From positions 47,112-111,111 of the forward strand of contig UQPN01000005.1 in assembly GCA_900542935.1 (NCBI GenBank): a DNA stretch of 64,000 bases. Direction: 5' to 3'. This DNA comes from an uncultured Eubacteriales bacterium (GTDB lineage: Bacteria > Bacillota > Clostridia > Christensenellales > Borkfalkiaceae). Numbering within the stretch: the first letter of the stretch is position 1; every line of letters starts with the position of its first letter. The notes beneath the pieces are model-generated. The model had not been told where the DNA came from, ran no database searches, and saw nothing but the letters and a program-made list of their open reading frames with translations. Made by a program: the position numbers and the translations under genes. Below are positions 47,265 through 56,370 of the stretch, piece after piece.

Positions 47265-49456
47265 ATCTTTGCCTCCGTTTTTTCGGATTTAACCGCCGAG
47301 AACGTGATTCGCCTTGTGTAGAAATCCACGTCCGTTACCTTTACGCGCACGCTGTTGCCGAGCGCGTAGCTTTTGCCGCCGCCTTTCAGTTCGAACGTGT
47401 CGGGCAGGAAAATATAGTACCCGTACAGCGAATCGAGCGGGACGAACCCTTCGATGCCGTTTTTCAGTTCCGCGAAAAATCCGCGTTCGGTAACGCCCGA
47501 AATCACGCCGTCGAACTCCTGCCCGATATAGTCCGCCATATACGCGGCGGCGTACAAATCGTCTACGGCGCGTTCGGCGTCGTCGGCGTTGCGCTCGGTA
47601 TCGCTTGTTTTCTTCGCGGCTTCCGCGGCGAATTCTTTCAGCCGTTCCGTCGCCGTTTCGTTTGCCGACAGAACGGCTTTCAGCGCGCGATGCACGAATA
47701 AATCGGGGTAGCGGCGGATGGGGGAAGTGAAGTGGCAATAGCAGCCGGAAACCAGCGCGAAATGCTTTAAGTTCTTTTCGCAGTAGCGCGCTTTCTGCAT
47801 GGAACGTAAGGTAACTTTGGCAAGCACCTGTTCCTTTGCGCCGCCGCGCGCTTCGTTTAAAAGAGCCGCGTAATCGGCGGGGAAAACTTCCTCGTCGTTC
47901 CATTTCGGGGAAAAGCCGAGAAGCCGCGCAAACGCCTTTAAATTTTCCGCTTTTTCGGGTACGGGCGGTTCGTGCACGCGGTATAAGCACGGCGCTCCGC
48001 GGCTGTTTAAAAACGTTGCCACCGTTTCGTTTGCCGTTACCATAAACTGCTCGATGAGCCCGCGCGAGAACGACGGTTTTTCGTCCGGAATTTCGATGAC
48101 GTCGCGCTCTTTATCGTAATAGATATGTTTTTCTTTCAGATCGAGGTTGACTTCGCCTTTTTTGACGCGCCGCGCCGCCAGAATTTCGGTAAGCTCGCGC
48201 ATGGGGGCGAGGGAATCGCGCATCAGCGGGTATTTTTCCAGCAGTTTTTCCGCAGCCGCGCCGCCCGATAACATGGCATCGACTTCGTCGTAAGTCAATC
48301 GGTACGTTGAGCGCACCAGCGAGGGAAAAATTTCGCTTTCCAGCACTTTACCCGCATTTTCGGCGGCGGCTTTATCGGTGCCGCCTCCCGCTATCAGCAT
48401 TTTGCACGTGAACGCAAGCCGCGCTTCGCCCTCGTTTAACGAACAGCAGCCGTTGGAAAGGGCTTGGGGGAGCATGGGAAGCACGCGATCGGGAAAGTAG
48501 ACGCTGGTGCCGCGTTTAAACGCTTCTTTATCAAGCTCTCCGCCCGCTTTTACATAGTGCGATACGTCGGCGATGTGCACGGATAAAACGTAATTGTCGC
48601 CCTGTTTTGCCACGCTGACGCCGTCGTCGATGTCGCGCGTGTCCGCGCCGTCGATAGTAACGAAAAATTCGTTGAGAAGGTTGCGGCGGGGGAGATGTTC
48701 CGTTTTTAAAGGGAGCGTTGTTATATCTTCCGCCGCGACTTCTTCCGCGGCGGCAAGCACGGAATCGGGAAATTCTTCGCGCAAGCCGAACGAACGGAGT
48801 ATCGAGGTTTCTTCGGCGAAGAAATCGTCGTCGTCGCCCAGCACTTCGGTGATTGTTCCCTCCGGGCAGGCGCCGTAACGGTACGCCGTGATTTTTGCCA
48901 CCGCTTTCACGCCGCTTTTTACGTTTCTGCACGAGGCGAGGGGAATATAAATTTCGGAAAAATATTTGCGTTCGTCCGGCAGAAGTCTGCCCGCGCGGCG
49001 GTCTTTATAAAACGCGCCGACGATTTCGGTATAACCGCGCTGAAGAATCTTCACCACTTCGCCCGTGGCGCTTTCGTTTTCGCCGCGCTTCACGATTTTT
49101 ACAACCACGCGGTCTTTGTGCATGGCGCCGTTCAGATATTTGGCGGGAATAAAAATATCGCGCGGCTTTTCCGGCGTTTCGGCGGCATTGTTTTTGTCTG
49201 CGAAGTCGGGCGTGAAGAACGCGAATCCTTTTTCGTTGCCCGTCAGCACGCCCGTATACAAAACGGGGCGGGGCAGGGAGTATACGCCGTTTTTATATTC
49301 TGTTCTGCCCGCGGCGCAAAGGCGGGCAAGCAGGGCGAGAAACGTTTTGCGGTTGTGCGGCGGCACGCCGGCATGGCGGCGCAGCGTTTCCGCGGTGGCG
49401 GTTTCCGCCGAGGATAAGAAGCGCAGAATGCGTTCTTCGATAGAAGCGTGTTGCAT
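47261..49456 (-). CDS. rnr: Ribonuclease R
   Basis: 731 residues. N-terminal winged helix and cold-shock domains (about 1-230), RNB exonuclease domain with the metal-binding segment TIDGADTRDIDDGVSV and LSVHIADVSHYV, then an S1 domain (FDGVISGVTERGFFAELKNG). RNase R degrades structured RNA 3' to 5' and acts with SmpB-tmRNA on rescued messages, which fits the translational coupling to smpB. The basic tail of E. coli RNase R is nearly absent. secG lies upstream with a hairpin between. Confidence 0.96.
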   Translation of the reverse strand: MQHASIEERILRFLSSAETATAETLRRHAGVPPHNRKTFLALLARLCAAGRTEYKNGVYSLPRPVLYTGVLTGNEKGFAFFTPDFADKNNAAETPEKPRDIFIPAKYLNGAMHKDRVVVKIVKRGENESATGEVVKILQRGYTEIVGAFYKDRRAGRLLPDERKYFSEIYIPLASCRNVKSGVKAVAKITAYRYGACPEGTITEVLGDDDDFFAEETSILRSFGLREEFPDSVLAAAEEVAAEDITTLPLKTEHLPRRNLLNEFFVTIDGADTRDIDDGVSVAKQGDNYVLSVHIADVSHYVKAGGELDKEAFKRGTSVYFPDRVLPMLPQALSNGCCSLNEGEARLAFTCKMLIAGGGTDKAAAENAGKVLESEIFPSLVRSTYRLTYDEVDAMLSGGAAAEKLLEKYPLMRDSLAPMRELTEILAARRVKKGEVNLDLKEKHIYYDKERDVIEIPDEKPSFSRGLIEQFMVTANETVATFLNSRGAPCLYRVHEPPVPEKAENLKAFARLLGFSPKWNDEEVFPADYAALLNEARGGAKEQVLAKVTLRSMQKARYCEKNLKHFALVSGCYCHFTSPIRRYPDLFVHRALKAVLSANETATERLKEFAAEAAKKTSDTERNADDAERAVDDLYAAAYMADYIGQEFDGVISGVTERGFFAELKNGIEGFVPLDSLYGYYIFLPDTFELKGGGKSYALGNSVRVKVTDVDFYTRRITFSAVKSEKTEAKI

Positions 49457-49523
49457 AATTCAATCACCTGTAAACGAATTTCCGCGCGGGCGTTGCCGAC
49501 CGACGGAAAAAATGACGTAATAA

Positions 49524-49557
49524 AAAACAAAGGGCGGCTTACGAAAAATAAGCCGCC
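49524..49557 (-). terminator. Terminator or attenuator between secG and rnr
   Basis: On the minus strand GGCGGCTTA and TAAGCCGCC pair around TTTTTCG and are followed by CTTTGTTTTTTATT. Confidence 0.8.
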
Positions 49558-49602
49558 GTAAAAAGTTCGTAAAAATTCAGCCGATCGCCGCGCCCCGATA
49601 CG

Positions 49603-49908
49603 TTACCAGGGGAGCTGCTGCACCACGAAGAACGCGATGGAGAACACGGCAAGAATAATCAGACAAATCCACGTCCATTTTTTCATTCTGGATTCGATGG
49701 ATTTACCCTTGTTTTTGCCGAAGAACGTTTCTCCCGAACCGCCGAGGGCGTCGATGCCCGTGGAGTTGGCAGGCTGCATCAGTACGAGAATAATCGCTAC
49801 GATGGCGGCAATGCCCATAAGCGCGATTAAAATGAAGCTCGTTAAACGATACGCCGCGTACGACGCGTCGTTGGTGGTGGGTACAAGCAATGCAAATAAA
49901 TTCGACAT
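49603..49908 (-). CDS. secG: Preprotein translocase subunit SecG
   Basis: 101 residues with two transmembrane helices (about 20-42 and 78-98) and the conserved loop MQPANSTGIDALGGSGETFFGKNKGKS. SecG supports SecYEG-dependent export. Ribosome binding site AAGGAAG. The order secG-rnr-smpB is conserved in Firmicutes. Confidence 0.96.
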   Translation of the reverse strand: MSNLFALLVPTTNDASYAAYRLTSFILIALMGIAAIVAIILVLMQPANSTGIDALGGSGETFFGKNKGKSIESRMKKWTWICLIILAVFSIAFFVVQQLPW

Positions 49909-50001
49909 GGCAAATTTCTTCCTTGAATTCGACAGTTTTTCTCGTTTTCCGCTGCGGAAAGCGTAGCGGAAGCCGTCGGAAAAATCCGAATAGCACGATA
50001 G

Positions 50002-50030
50002 ATTATAGCATACAATCGTAAATTGCGCAA
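50002..50030 (-). promoter_or_regulatory. Promoter of secG
   Basis: Minus strand TTGCGC (50030-50025), 17-base spacer, TATAAT (50007-50002), 94 bases before the start. Confidence 0.75.
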
Positions 50031-50076
50031 CCTTTTTTATCGGCTTTTCGGCGATTTTTGCAAGATTTTTTCCGTT

Positions 50077-51651
50077 TTAACGGATTAAAAGCGATTTTCC
50101 CGTCATTTTCGCGGGTTGCTTCAAGCCCATTACGTCAAGAAGCGTGGGCGCGAGATCGGCAAGCACGCCGCCTTCGCGCAGCTTTGCGTTTTTCAGTTCG
50201 TTGCTGACGAGAATTACGGGCACGGGGTTGGTGGTGTGCTGCGTGAACGGCGTTTTGCCGTCGTCCGCAATCATCTCGTCGGCGTTGCCGTGGTCGGCGG
50301 TAACAAGCGCCGCGCCGCCCATTTCGAGAATTTTATCCACAACTTTTTTCACGCATTCGTCCACAACGTGCACGGCTTTCACCGCCGCGCTCATCACGCC
50401 CGTATGCCCTACCATGTCGCAGTTGGCGAAGTTTAAAATCATTACGTCGTATTCGCCCGAGGAAAGCTCTTTCAATACGCGGTCGGTTACGAGGTACGCG
50501 CTCATTTCCGGCTGCAGATCGTACGTCGCCACCTTGGGGGAGGGGATGACGATGCGCGTTTCGCCCGGTACGGGCGCTTCGATTTTCGCGTTGAAGAAGA
50601 ACGTTACGTGCGCGTATTTTTCCGTTTCGGCAATGTGCAGCTGCTTCATGCCCAGCGAAGAGATATATTGCGGCAGCGTATCGTCGATTTCGTCCGGCGG
50701 GAAAGCAACGCCCACGTTTTTAAACGACGCGTCGTAGGTGGCGAAACCCACGTACACGGGGGCGAGATAACCCGTTTTTCTTGTAAAACCGAGCTTTGCT
50801 CCTGTTTTTTCGTCGGTGAAGGGGAAGTTTTCCTGCGAGAACATGCGCGTGATCTGGCGCGCTCTGTCCGGGCGGAAATTGAAGCAGACGATGCCGTCGC
50901 CTTTTTCCACAAGCGCGACGGGCTTGCCGTTTTTCGTAAGCGTTACGGGAACGACGAATTCGTCGGTAACGCCGTCGGCATAGCTCTTTTCAATCGCTTC
51001 TTCGGCGCTGCCTTCGAAGGTGTGCGCCTTGCCCTCGGTAAGGGCTTCGTATGCTTTTTCTTCGCGGTCCCAGTTGTTGTCGCGGTCCATGGCGTAATAT
51101 CTGCCCGAAACCGAAGCGATGACGCCGAAATCAAGCTCGTTCAGTTTTGCCTGCAGTTCGCGTAAAAACTCCGCGCCGGAGGTGGGGGGAACGTCGCGCC
51201 CGTCGGTGAAAGCGTGGATGTACACGTTTTCAAGCCCTTCTTTTTTCGCCATTTCCACAAGCGCGTAAAGGTGTTCGGTGTGGCTGTGCACGCCGCCGGT
51301 GGAAACAAGCCCCCACAGGTGCAGTTTTTTGCCGTTCTCTTTCACGTAGCGCATTACGCGCAGCAGTTCGGCGTTTTTAAAAAATTCGCCGTCGCGGATT
51401 TCTTTCGTGATTTTGGTAAGATCCTGATACACGATTCTGCCCGCGCCGATATTGAGGTGCCCGACTTCGGAATTGCCCATCTGTCCGTCGGGAAGCCCCA
51501 CGGACATACCGCTTGCGCCCAGCGTGGACGAGGGGTATTCTTTTTCCAGTTCGGTTACGTTTTTGCTTCCGTCGGCATACACGGCGTTGCCCTCGTGTTT
51601 CGGGTTTAAGCCGTAGCCGTCCATGATGATGATCGCATAAGGTTTTTTCAT
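50077..51651 (-). CDS. gpmI: 2,3-bisphosphoglycerate-independent phosphoglycerate mutase
   Basis: 524 residues, slightly longer than usual. Alkaline-phosphatase-fold metal sites: MDGYGLN at the N terminus, MGNSEVGHLNIGAGR with the phosphoserine Ser, HAFTDGRDVPPTSG, VCFNFRPDRARQ in GIVCFNFRPDRA, and TADHGNADEM. It interconverts 3- and 2-phosphoglycerate in glycolysis. It follows pgk-tpiA on the same strand but is separated from tpiA by a 559-base repeat-filled gap. No eno is in this window. Confidence 0.97.
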   Translation of the reverse strand: MKKPYAIIIMDGYGLNPKHEGNAVYADGSKNVTELEKEYPSSTLGASGMSVGLPDGQMGNSEVGHLNIGAGRIVYQDLTKITKEIRDGEFFKNAELLRVMRYVKENGKKLHLWGLVSTGGVHSHTEHLYALVEMAKKEGLENVYIHAFTDGRDVPPTSGAEFLRELQAKLNELDFGVIASVSGRYYAMDRDNNWDREEKAYEALTEGKAHTFEGSAEEAIEKSYADGVTDEFVVPVTLTKNGKPVALVEKGDGIVCFNFRPDRARQITRMFSQENFPFTDEKTGAKLGFTRKTGYLAPVYVGFATYDASFKNVGVAFPPDEIDDTLPQYISSLGMKQLHIAETEKYAHVTFFFNAKIEAPVPGETRIVIPSPKVATYDLQPEMSAYLVTDRVLKELSSGEYDVMILNFANCDMVGHTGVMSAAVKAVHVVDECVKKVVDKILEMGGAALVTADHGNADEMIADDGKTPFTQHTTNPVPVILVSNELKNAKLREGGVLADLAPTLLDVMGLKQPAKMTGKSLLIR

Positions 51652-51671
51652 TGTTGGTTGGTTTCCTTTTT

Positions 51672-51790
51672 GCGCCCGCGTGATCAGCGGCGCAATACTT
51701 TTTCGCGCTCCGTGCCGCCTCGGTCATTTACCATTTGTAAATTCCCGTCGTCGGTACTCGCGCTTCGCGTCCTGCTTGCTGCTGACGCGG
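51672..51790 (-). repeat. Dispersed repeat with ATTTAC-N5-GTAAAT core, copy 2
   Basis: Shares with 25515-25650 the CGCAATACT, CGCGCT, TCATTTAC, GTAAATT and GTACTCG blocks, in the same reading direction. The core here is ATTTAC-CATTT-GTAAAT. Part of the 559-base gpmI-tpiA gap. Confidence 0.6.
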
Positions 51791-51912
51791 GGGGATTTTG
51801 AGCTTTTTGCGCCTGCGTGATTTAAGCCGTGCGTAAACTTGTTTTTGTTTTTTGAATGAAACCGCCCCTTGATTGAATTTTTCCATCGGAAATTTTCAAT
51901 CAAAAATGTGCT

Positions 51913-52034
51913 GCGCCCCTCATCACCGCCGCTACGCGGCAGAGCTTCCCCCCAAGGGGAAGCCTATGAAATAGGCTGAACATTTTTGCCGAAAAAATGA
52001 AATTTTCTGAATTTTTTTCAGACAAGGGGAAGGC
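51913..52034 (-). repeat. Extended dispersed repeat (inverted copy N)
   Basis: Reverse complement of the element at 4163-4284 with only scattered changes. Second stem CTGCCGC-GTA-GCGGCGG. Contains the same AGCCTATTTCATAGGCT hairpin and TTTTTTCGGCAAAAATG text. Confidence 0.85.
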
Positions 52035-52048
52035 TTAAAAAAGGGGGC

Positions 52049-52198
52049 AAAGGCATTAAGTTGCTTTCAAACGCGCGCGGTTAAGTCCGCTACGCGGCAA
52101 AGGCAGTATGCTGCCTTCAAACGCCAAAGTTTCAGTCCGCTACGCGGCAAAGGCAGTGTGCTGCTTTCAAACGCCAAAGTTTCAGTCCGCTGCGAGGC
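52049..52198. repeat. Three tandem 50-bp repeats
   Basis: Units start at 52049, 52099 and 52149, each AAAGGCA...CTTTCAAACGC...AGTCCGCT..GCGGC. Units 2 and 3 differ at a few positions; unit 1 is more diverged. Ends just before the tpiA stop codon. Confidence 0.85.
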
Positions 52199-52210
52199 AG
52201 GCTGTGCCTG

Positions 52211-52957
52211 TTATTTATCGTAGTTTACGATAGCCGAGAAGTCGGGGGCTTTCAGGGAAGCGCCGCCGATTAAGCCGCCGTCGATTTCTTCCTGCGCCAT
52301 CAGCTCTTTGCAGTTGCCTGCGTTCATGCTGCCGCCGTACTGGATGCGTACTTTCGCCGCGCACTTTTCGCAGAACAATTCGCCCAGCGTTTTACGGATA
52401 TACCCGATGGTTTCGTTCGCCTGCGCCGCGGTAGCCGTTTTGCCCGTGCCGATCGCCCATACCGGTTCGTACGCGACGACAAGCTTCGTGATATCCTCGA
52501 CGCCTTTCAGTCCTTCTTCAAGCTGACGATGAAGAACGGCTTCCGTTTTGCCCGTTTCTCTTTCTTCCAGCGTTTCGCCCACGCATACGATGGGGGTAAG
52601 TCCCGCGGTCAGGGCGGTGAGCGTTCTCTTGTTTACGGTTTCGTCCGTTTCGCCGAAGTACTGGCGGCGTTCGCTGTGCCCGATAATCACGTATTCCACG
52701 CCGTACTCTTTCAGCATCGCCGCGGAAATTTCGCCCGTATAAGCGCCTTTTTCGGCAAAGTGTACGTTTTCGGCGCCGAGGCGGATGTTCGTGCCTTTCA
52801 AAGCTTCCGATACCGCGGGGATATCGATGGCGGGTACGCATACCACCACGTCGCAAGTCGCTTCCGTTACAAGCGGCGCAATCGCTTTTACCAGCGCCAC
52901 GCCCTCCGAAGCCGTGTTGTTCATCTTCCAGTTGCCTGCTATAATTGCTTTTCTCAT
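52211..52957 (-). CDS. tpiA: Triosephosphate isomerase
   Basis: 248 residues with GNWKMN at the N terminus, the electrophilic His in GHSERR, the catalytic Glu in VVAYEPVWAIGTGKTA and the phosphate loop IQYGGSMNAGN. It interconverts dihydroxyacetone phosphate and glyceraldehyde 3-phosphate. It begins 80 bases after the pgk stop and is probably in the same transcript. Confidence 0.98.
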   Translation of the reverse strand: MRKAIIAGNWKMNNTASEGVALVKAIAPLVTEATCDVVVCVPAIDIPAVSEALKGTNIRLGAENVHFAEKGAYTGEISAAMLKEYGVEYVIIGHSERRQYFGETDETVNKRTLTALTAGLTPIVCVGETLEERETGKTEAVLHRQLEEGLKGVEDITKLVVAYEPVWAIGTGKTATAAQANETIGYIRKTLGELFCEKCAAKVRIQYGGSMNAGNCKELMAQEEIDGGLIGGASLKAPDFSAIVNYDK

Positions 52958-53037
52958 AGTAATATTATCTCCGTTTTTTCATAGCGATTCCGCTCTTCTC
53001 TTTGCGAAAAGAGCGGAAGGGGGTGTTTTTGTCAGAT

Positions 53038-54357
53038 TCAGTCTTTATCGTTGAGGCATGCGATACCGGGAAGCACTTTGCCTTCGAACAGTTCGAGGGA
53101 AGCGCCGCCGCCCGTGGAAATGTGCGTCATCTTGTCCGCATATCCCAGCTGCTGCACAGCCGCCGCCGAATCGCCGCCGCCGATAATCGTGGTGGCTTTG
53201 CCGTATACGTCCGCCAGCGCCTGCGCCATGGCTTTCGTGCCTGCGGCAAGAGTGGGATTTTCGAATACGCCCATAGGTCCGTTCCAGATGACGGATTTCG
53301 CGCCCGCGATTTCGTTTGCGAAAAGCTTGCGCGTTTCGGGACCGATATCGAGCCCCATTTTGTCTGCGGGAATTTTATCCGAAGGAACGACTTCCGTTTC
53401 GATTGCCGCGTCGATGGGGTCGGGGAAAGCGGAAGCGACAACCGTATCTACGGGCAGAAGCAGCTTTTTGCCGAGCGATTTCGCTTTGGCGAGCATTTCT
53501 TTGCAATATTCGATTTTTTCGTCGTCTACCAGCGAAGTGCCGATTTCGCCGCCCTGCGCTTTGATGAAGGTGTACGCCATGCCGCCGCCGATAATCAGCG
53601 TGTCGCATTTTTCAAGCAGGTTGGAAATTACGCCCAGCTTATCCGCTACTTTCGCGCCGCCCAGAATCGCCACGAACGGACGGGCGGGATGTTCCAGCGT
53701 ATCCGCCATTACGGTGAGTTCCTTTTCGATGAGGAAGCCGCAAACCGCCGTTTTTACAAGCCCCGCTTCCACGATGCCCGCGGTGGAGGCGTGCGAACGG
53801 TGCGCCGTGCCGAACGCGTCGTTTACGTATACGTCGGCATAAGAAGCCAGAGCGTTCATGAATTCGGGCGTCTTTTTCTCTTCGCCCTTGTGGAAACGCA
53901 GGTTTTCGAGAAGCACGCATTCGCCGTCTTTGAGCGCCGCAACCTTGGCTTTCGCGTCGTCGCCGATTACGTCTTTCGCAAACGTTACCTTGCCGCCGAG
54001 CAGTTCGTTGAGGCGCGCCGCAACGGGGGCGAGGGTAAGCTTTTTCACGTCTTTCTTTGCCTTTTCAAGCGCTTCCGCCGTGGCGGCAGCCTGTTCCGAT
54101 TCGGGCAGAGCCGCAATCTTCGCCTTTTCCTTCTTGTTGAGTTCGAGCTTTTCGTCGAACACGTTGTGAGGTTTGCCCATGTGCGAGCAAAGAACCACTT
54201 TCGCGCCGTGCTCCATCAGGTATTTAATGGTGGGAAGCGCGCCCTGAATACGGTTTTCGTCGGTGATGACGCCGTCTTTCATGGGAACGTTGAAGTCGCA
54301 GCGGACAAGGACTTTTTTGCCCTTGACGTCGATGTCTCTGATTGTTTTCTTGTTCAT
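53038..54357 (-). CDS. pgk: Phosphoglycerate kinase
   Basis: 439 residues from ATG 54357 ([25 protein letters not shown]), which has AAGGAG upstream; the frame runs 13 codons further without Pgk-like sequence. Substrate and nucleotide sites: [39 protein letters not shown], and [10 protein letters not shown] near the C terminus. The protein is longer than the usual 395 residues because of Lys/Glu/Ala-rich insertions at about 85-115. No gapA lies next to it in this window. Confidence 0.97.
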   Translation of the reverse strand: MNKKTIRDIDVKGKKVLVRCDFNVPMKDGVITDENRIQGALPTIKYLMEHGAKVVLCSHMGKPHNVFDEKLELNKKEKAKIAALPESEQAAATAEALEKAKKDVKKLTLAPVAARLNELLGGKVTFAKDVIGDDAKAKVAALKDGECVLLENLRFHKGEEKKTPEFMNALASYADVYVNDAFGTAHRSHASTAGIVEAGLVKTAVCGFLIEKELTVMADTLEHPARPFVAILGGAKVADKLGVISNLLEKCDTLIIGGGMAYTFIKAQGGEIGTSLVDDEKIEYCKEMLAKAKSLGKKLLLPVDTVVASAFPDPIDAAIETEVVPSDKIPADKMGLDIGPETRKLFANEIAGAKSVIWNGPMGVFENPTLAAGTKAMAQALADVYGKATTIIGGGDSAAAVQQLGYADKMTHISTGGGASLELFEGKVLPGIACLNDKD

Positions 54358-54400
54358 AATGGTGAAATTCTCCTTGGAACGATATTTTTCGTACAAATAT

Positions 54401-54430
54401 ATAATAACCCTTTTTGAGGGGATTTGTCAA
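54401..54430 (-). promoter_or_regulatory. Promoter of pgk-tpiA
   Basis: Minus strand TTGACA (54430-54425), 18-base spacer, TATTAT (54406-54401), 43 bases before the start. Confidence 0.75.
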
Positions 54431-54501
54431 CTTTTTGGAAAAAATTTTCGGAAAAAAGCGAAAATTTTTATTTTTCGCGGCGGACGCAAATGTAAATATG
54501 C

Positions 54502-54530
54502 TTGCAAAACCAGCAAAGAAAAGTTATAAT
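54502..54530 (+). promoter_or_regulatory. Promoter of the small membrane protein gene
   Basis: TTGCAA (54502), 17-base spacer, TATAAT (54525), 37 bases before the start at 54568. Divergent from pgk. Confidence 0.8.
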
Positions 54531-54567
54531 ATAAGAATGGAATAGAGAATAAAAAATCGGAGTATTT

Positions 54568-54885
54568 ATGTGTAAGTGGCTTAAAGAATATGATGAAGCG
54601 GCAAAGAATATTCGTGATAAAGGACTATCAAGCGATCAGTACAAAATTCGTATTATGGATTTGAAGATGTACATGATTATTTTTACAGTGATTTTAGTGC
54701 CTGCATCATTCCTTGGCTTTTTTATGTATAAAAACGTTTGGTGGGTTGGACTTGTTCCTCTTACTATCGTTGCAGTTTTAGATACTATGGCGTATAGAGG
54801 TATAAAGTCCTTAAAAAAAGACTATGAACTAGCTCTTTTTAGAGAAAAACAGAAAGAGGAGAAAGAAAGTGAAAATAATAAATAA
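54568..54885 (+). CDS. Small two-helix membrane protein
   Basis: 105 residues with GGAG upstream. A charged N-terminal helix of about 32 residues, transmembrane segments at about 33-53 and 58-75, and a Lys/Glu-rich C-terminal tail (FREKQKEEKESENNK). No family that I recognise. Base composition is clearly lower in GC than the housekeeping genes to the left; the accessory region starts here. It is followed after 85 bases by the InlB-repeat lipoprotein. Confidence 0.65.
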   Translation: MCKWLKEYDEAAKNIRDKGLSSDQYKIRIMDLKMYMIIFTVILVPASFLGFFMYKNVWWVGLVPLTIVAVLDTMAYRGIKSLKKDYELALFREKQKEEKESENNK

Positions 54886-54970
54886 GAAAATGAAAAACAA
54901 AGGAGGGGCTTTGGTTTTGCGTTGTTCGGGGTTCAGACCGATAACGGATAACGTGAAATAAAGGATTGGT

Positions 54971-56332
54971 ATGAAGAAAAAAATATTTGCTTTTATTTTC
55001 GCGGCGGCGGCAAGCTTTTTGATTTTTGCGGGGTTTTCCGCATGTAAAAAAGATGATTCGGAAACGAATGGAATTATTTTCAATACGCTTATAATAAACG
55101 ACGCTTCTGCGAATCTTAATGTGAGCAACGCAACGGAAGAGTTTTCGTTTGAAAGAGAGATTACGGTTTCGGGCAAGGCGAAGTATATTGTAGCGCTTGA
55201 TCAATCCGGAGTTCACCGGGTTTCAACCGATAGAGCGCCGCTTGCGCCGGGCGATAACGTTTTTTACGTTTTTGAAACGCTTGACGACGAGATTACGAAT
55301 ACTTTCATTATTACGATTCGTCGGCGACCGATGTACGCGGTTTCGTTTGATGCGGACGGTTATTCGGAAGTGCAGACGCAGCAGATAGAAGAAAATAGTT
55401 TTGCCACCGAGCCTGCCGCACCGAGCAGAACGGGTTATACGTTTGTACGCTGGAATTACGATTTTACGCAAGCGGTTACGCAAGATACCGAAATACAAGC
55501 GGTATGGGCGGCGAAAACCGATACGAAATACAAAACCGAATATTATCTGCAAAACCTTGAAAACGACGCATATACTTTGCGCGAAACAAGCAATCTGCAA
55601 GGCACTACCGATACAAAAGCAACCGCAGAAATCAAAAAATTCGCACATTTCACGCATAAAGCCTCTGCAACCGACAGCGGCAATATCGCGCCCGACGGCT
55701 CGCTGGTTTTAAAGGCATACTACACGCGCGATAAGTATAACGTAACTTTTGAAAGCAACGGCGGTACGCTGGAAAACGGTGAAGTCAATCAGATTTTAAA
55801 ATACGAGGGCTCGGCGGTTGCGCCCGTCTTTACCCGCACGGGTTATACGTTTATCGGCTGGGATAAAACCATTCCCGAAAGCGTATACGAAGATATTACG
55901 GTTACGGCGCAATGGAAAGCCAACCGGTATACCCTTACGCTTATCTATGGAAACGGACAGCCGACGGAAATTATCGCGAAAGATTGCGATTCGAAGCTTG
56001 AAATACCGAATCCGGAACGCGCGGGATATGATTTTATCGGTTGGGATAAAACTATTCCCGATACAATGCCCGCCGAAAATATCACGAGAACGGCACAATG
56101 GAATGCGATTTTTCTACTTTCCGAAAACGGCGATACAATCACGCGATTGACGGATTACGGAAGAAAGAAATATACGGAGATTGCTATACCCGCCGAAATT
56201 GACGGCGTAAAAATAACATCTATCGGCTCCATAACATCTATCGGCTCCGGTGCGTTCGAATGGTGCAGCGGGCTTACAAGCGTAACGATACCGGATAGCG
56301 TAACGACAATCGGCGCTTGTGCGTTTGTTTAA
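54971..56332 (+). CDS. Surface lipoprotein with InlB-type repeats, truncated in its LRR domain
   Basis: 453 residues visible. Lipoprotein signal with predicted lipid-modified Cys25 (FAGFSACKK). A cadherin-like beta-sandwich segment follows (about 35-120), then at least three InlB B-repeat/Listeria-Bacteroides repeats with RTGYTFVRWNYD, RTGYTFIGWDK and RAGYDFIGWDK. The last 60 residues begin a BspA-type leucine-rich region (IGSGAFEWCSGLTSVTIPDSV) and stop mid-repeat at GACAFV. Such domains normally have many repeats, so the gene is probably cut by the element that starts here. An 18-base in-frame duplication at 56213-56248 gives ITSIGS twice. Adhesin-like surface role inferred. Confidence 0.8.
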   Translation: MKKKIFAFIFAAAASFLIFAGFSACKKDDSETNGIIFNTLIINDASANLNVSNATEEFSFEREITVSGKAKYIVALDQSGVHRVSTDRAPLAPGDNVFYVFETLDDEITNTFIITIRRRPMYAVSFDADGYSEVQTQQIEENSFATEPAAPSRTGYTFVRWNYDFTQAVTQDTEIQAVWAAKTDTKYKTEYYLQNLENDAYTLRETSNLQGTTDTKATAEIKKFAHFTHKASATDSGNIAPDGSLVLKAYYTRDKYNVTFESNGGTLENGEVNQILKYEGSAVAPVFTRTGYTFIGWDKTIPESVYEDITVTAQWKANRYTLTLIYGNGQPTEIIAKDCDSKLEIPNPERAGYDFIGWDKTIPDTMPAENITRTAQWNAIFLLSENGDTITRLTDYGRKKYTEIAIPAEIDGVKITSIGSITSIGSGAFEWCSGLTSVTIPDSVTTIGACAFV

Positions 56333-56370
56333 CCTCGCACGAACACCTTTTAGTAGTAAAAAGCATAGTT
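56305..56370. other. Probable left attachment junction of the integrative element
   Basis: The LRR reading frame breaks off after TGTGCGTTTG and ends at 56332, and the integrase gene ends at 56371 on the other strand. The crossover should lie within these about 65 bases. The matching half site lies beyond the right edge, so the core cannot be defined from this window. Confidence 0.5.

Noticed and set aside
52049..52198. CRISPR-like array
   Set aside because: The three 50-base units abut without spacers, so this is a tandem repeat; no cas genes nearby.
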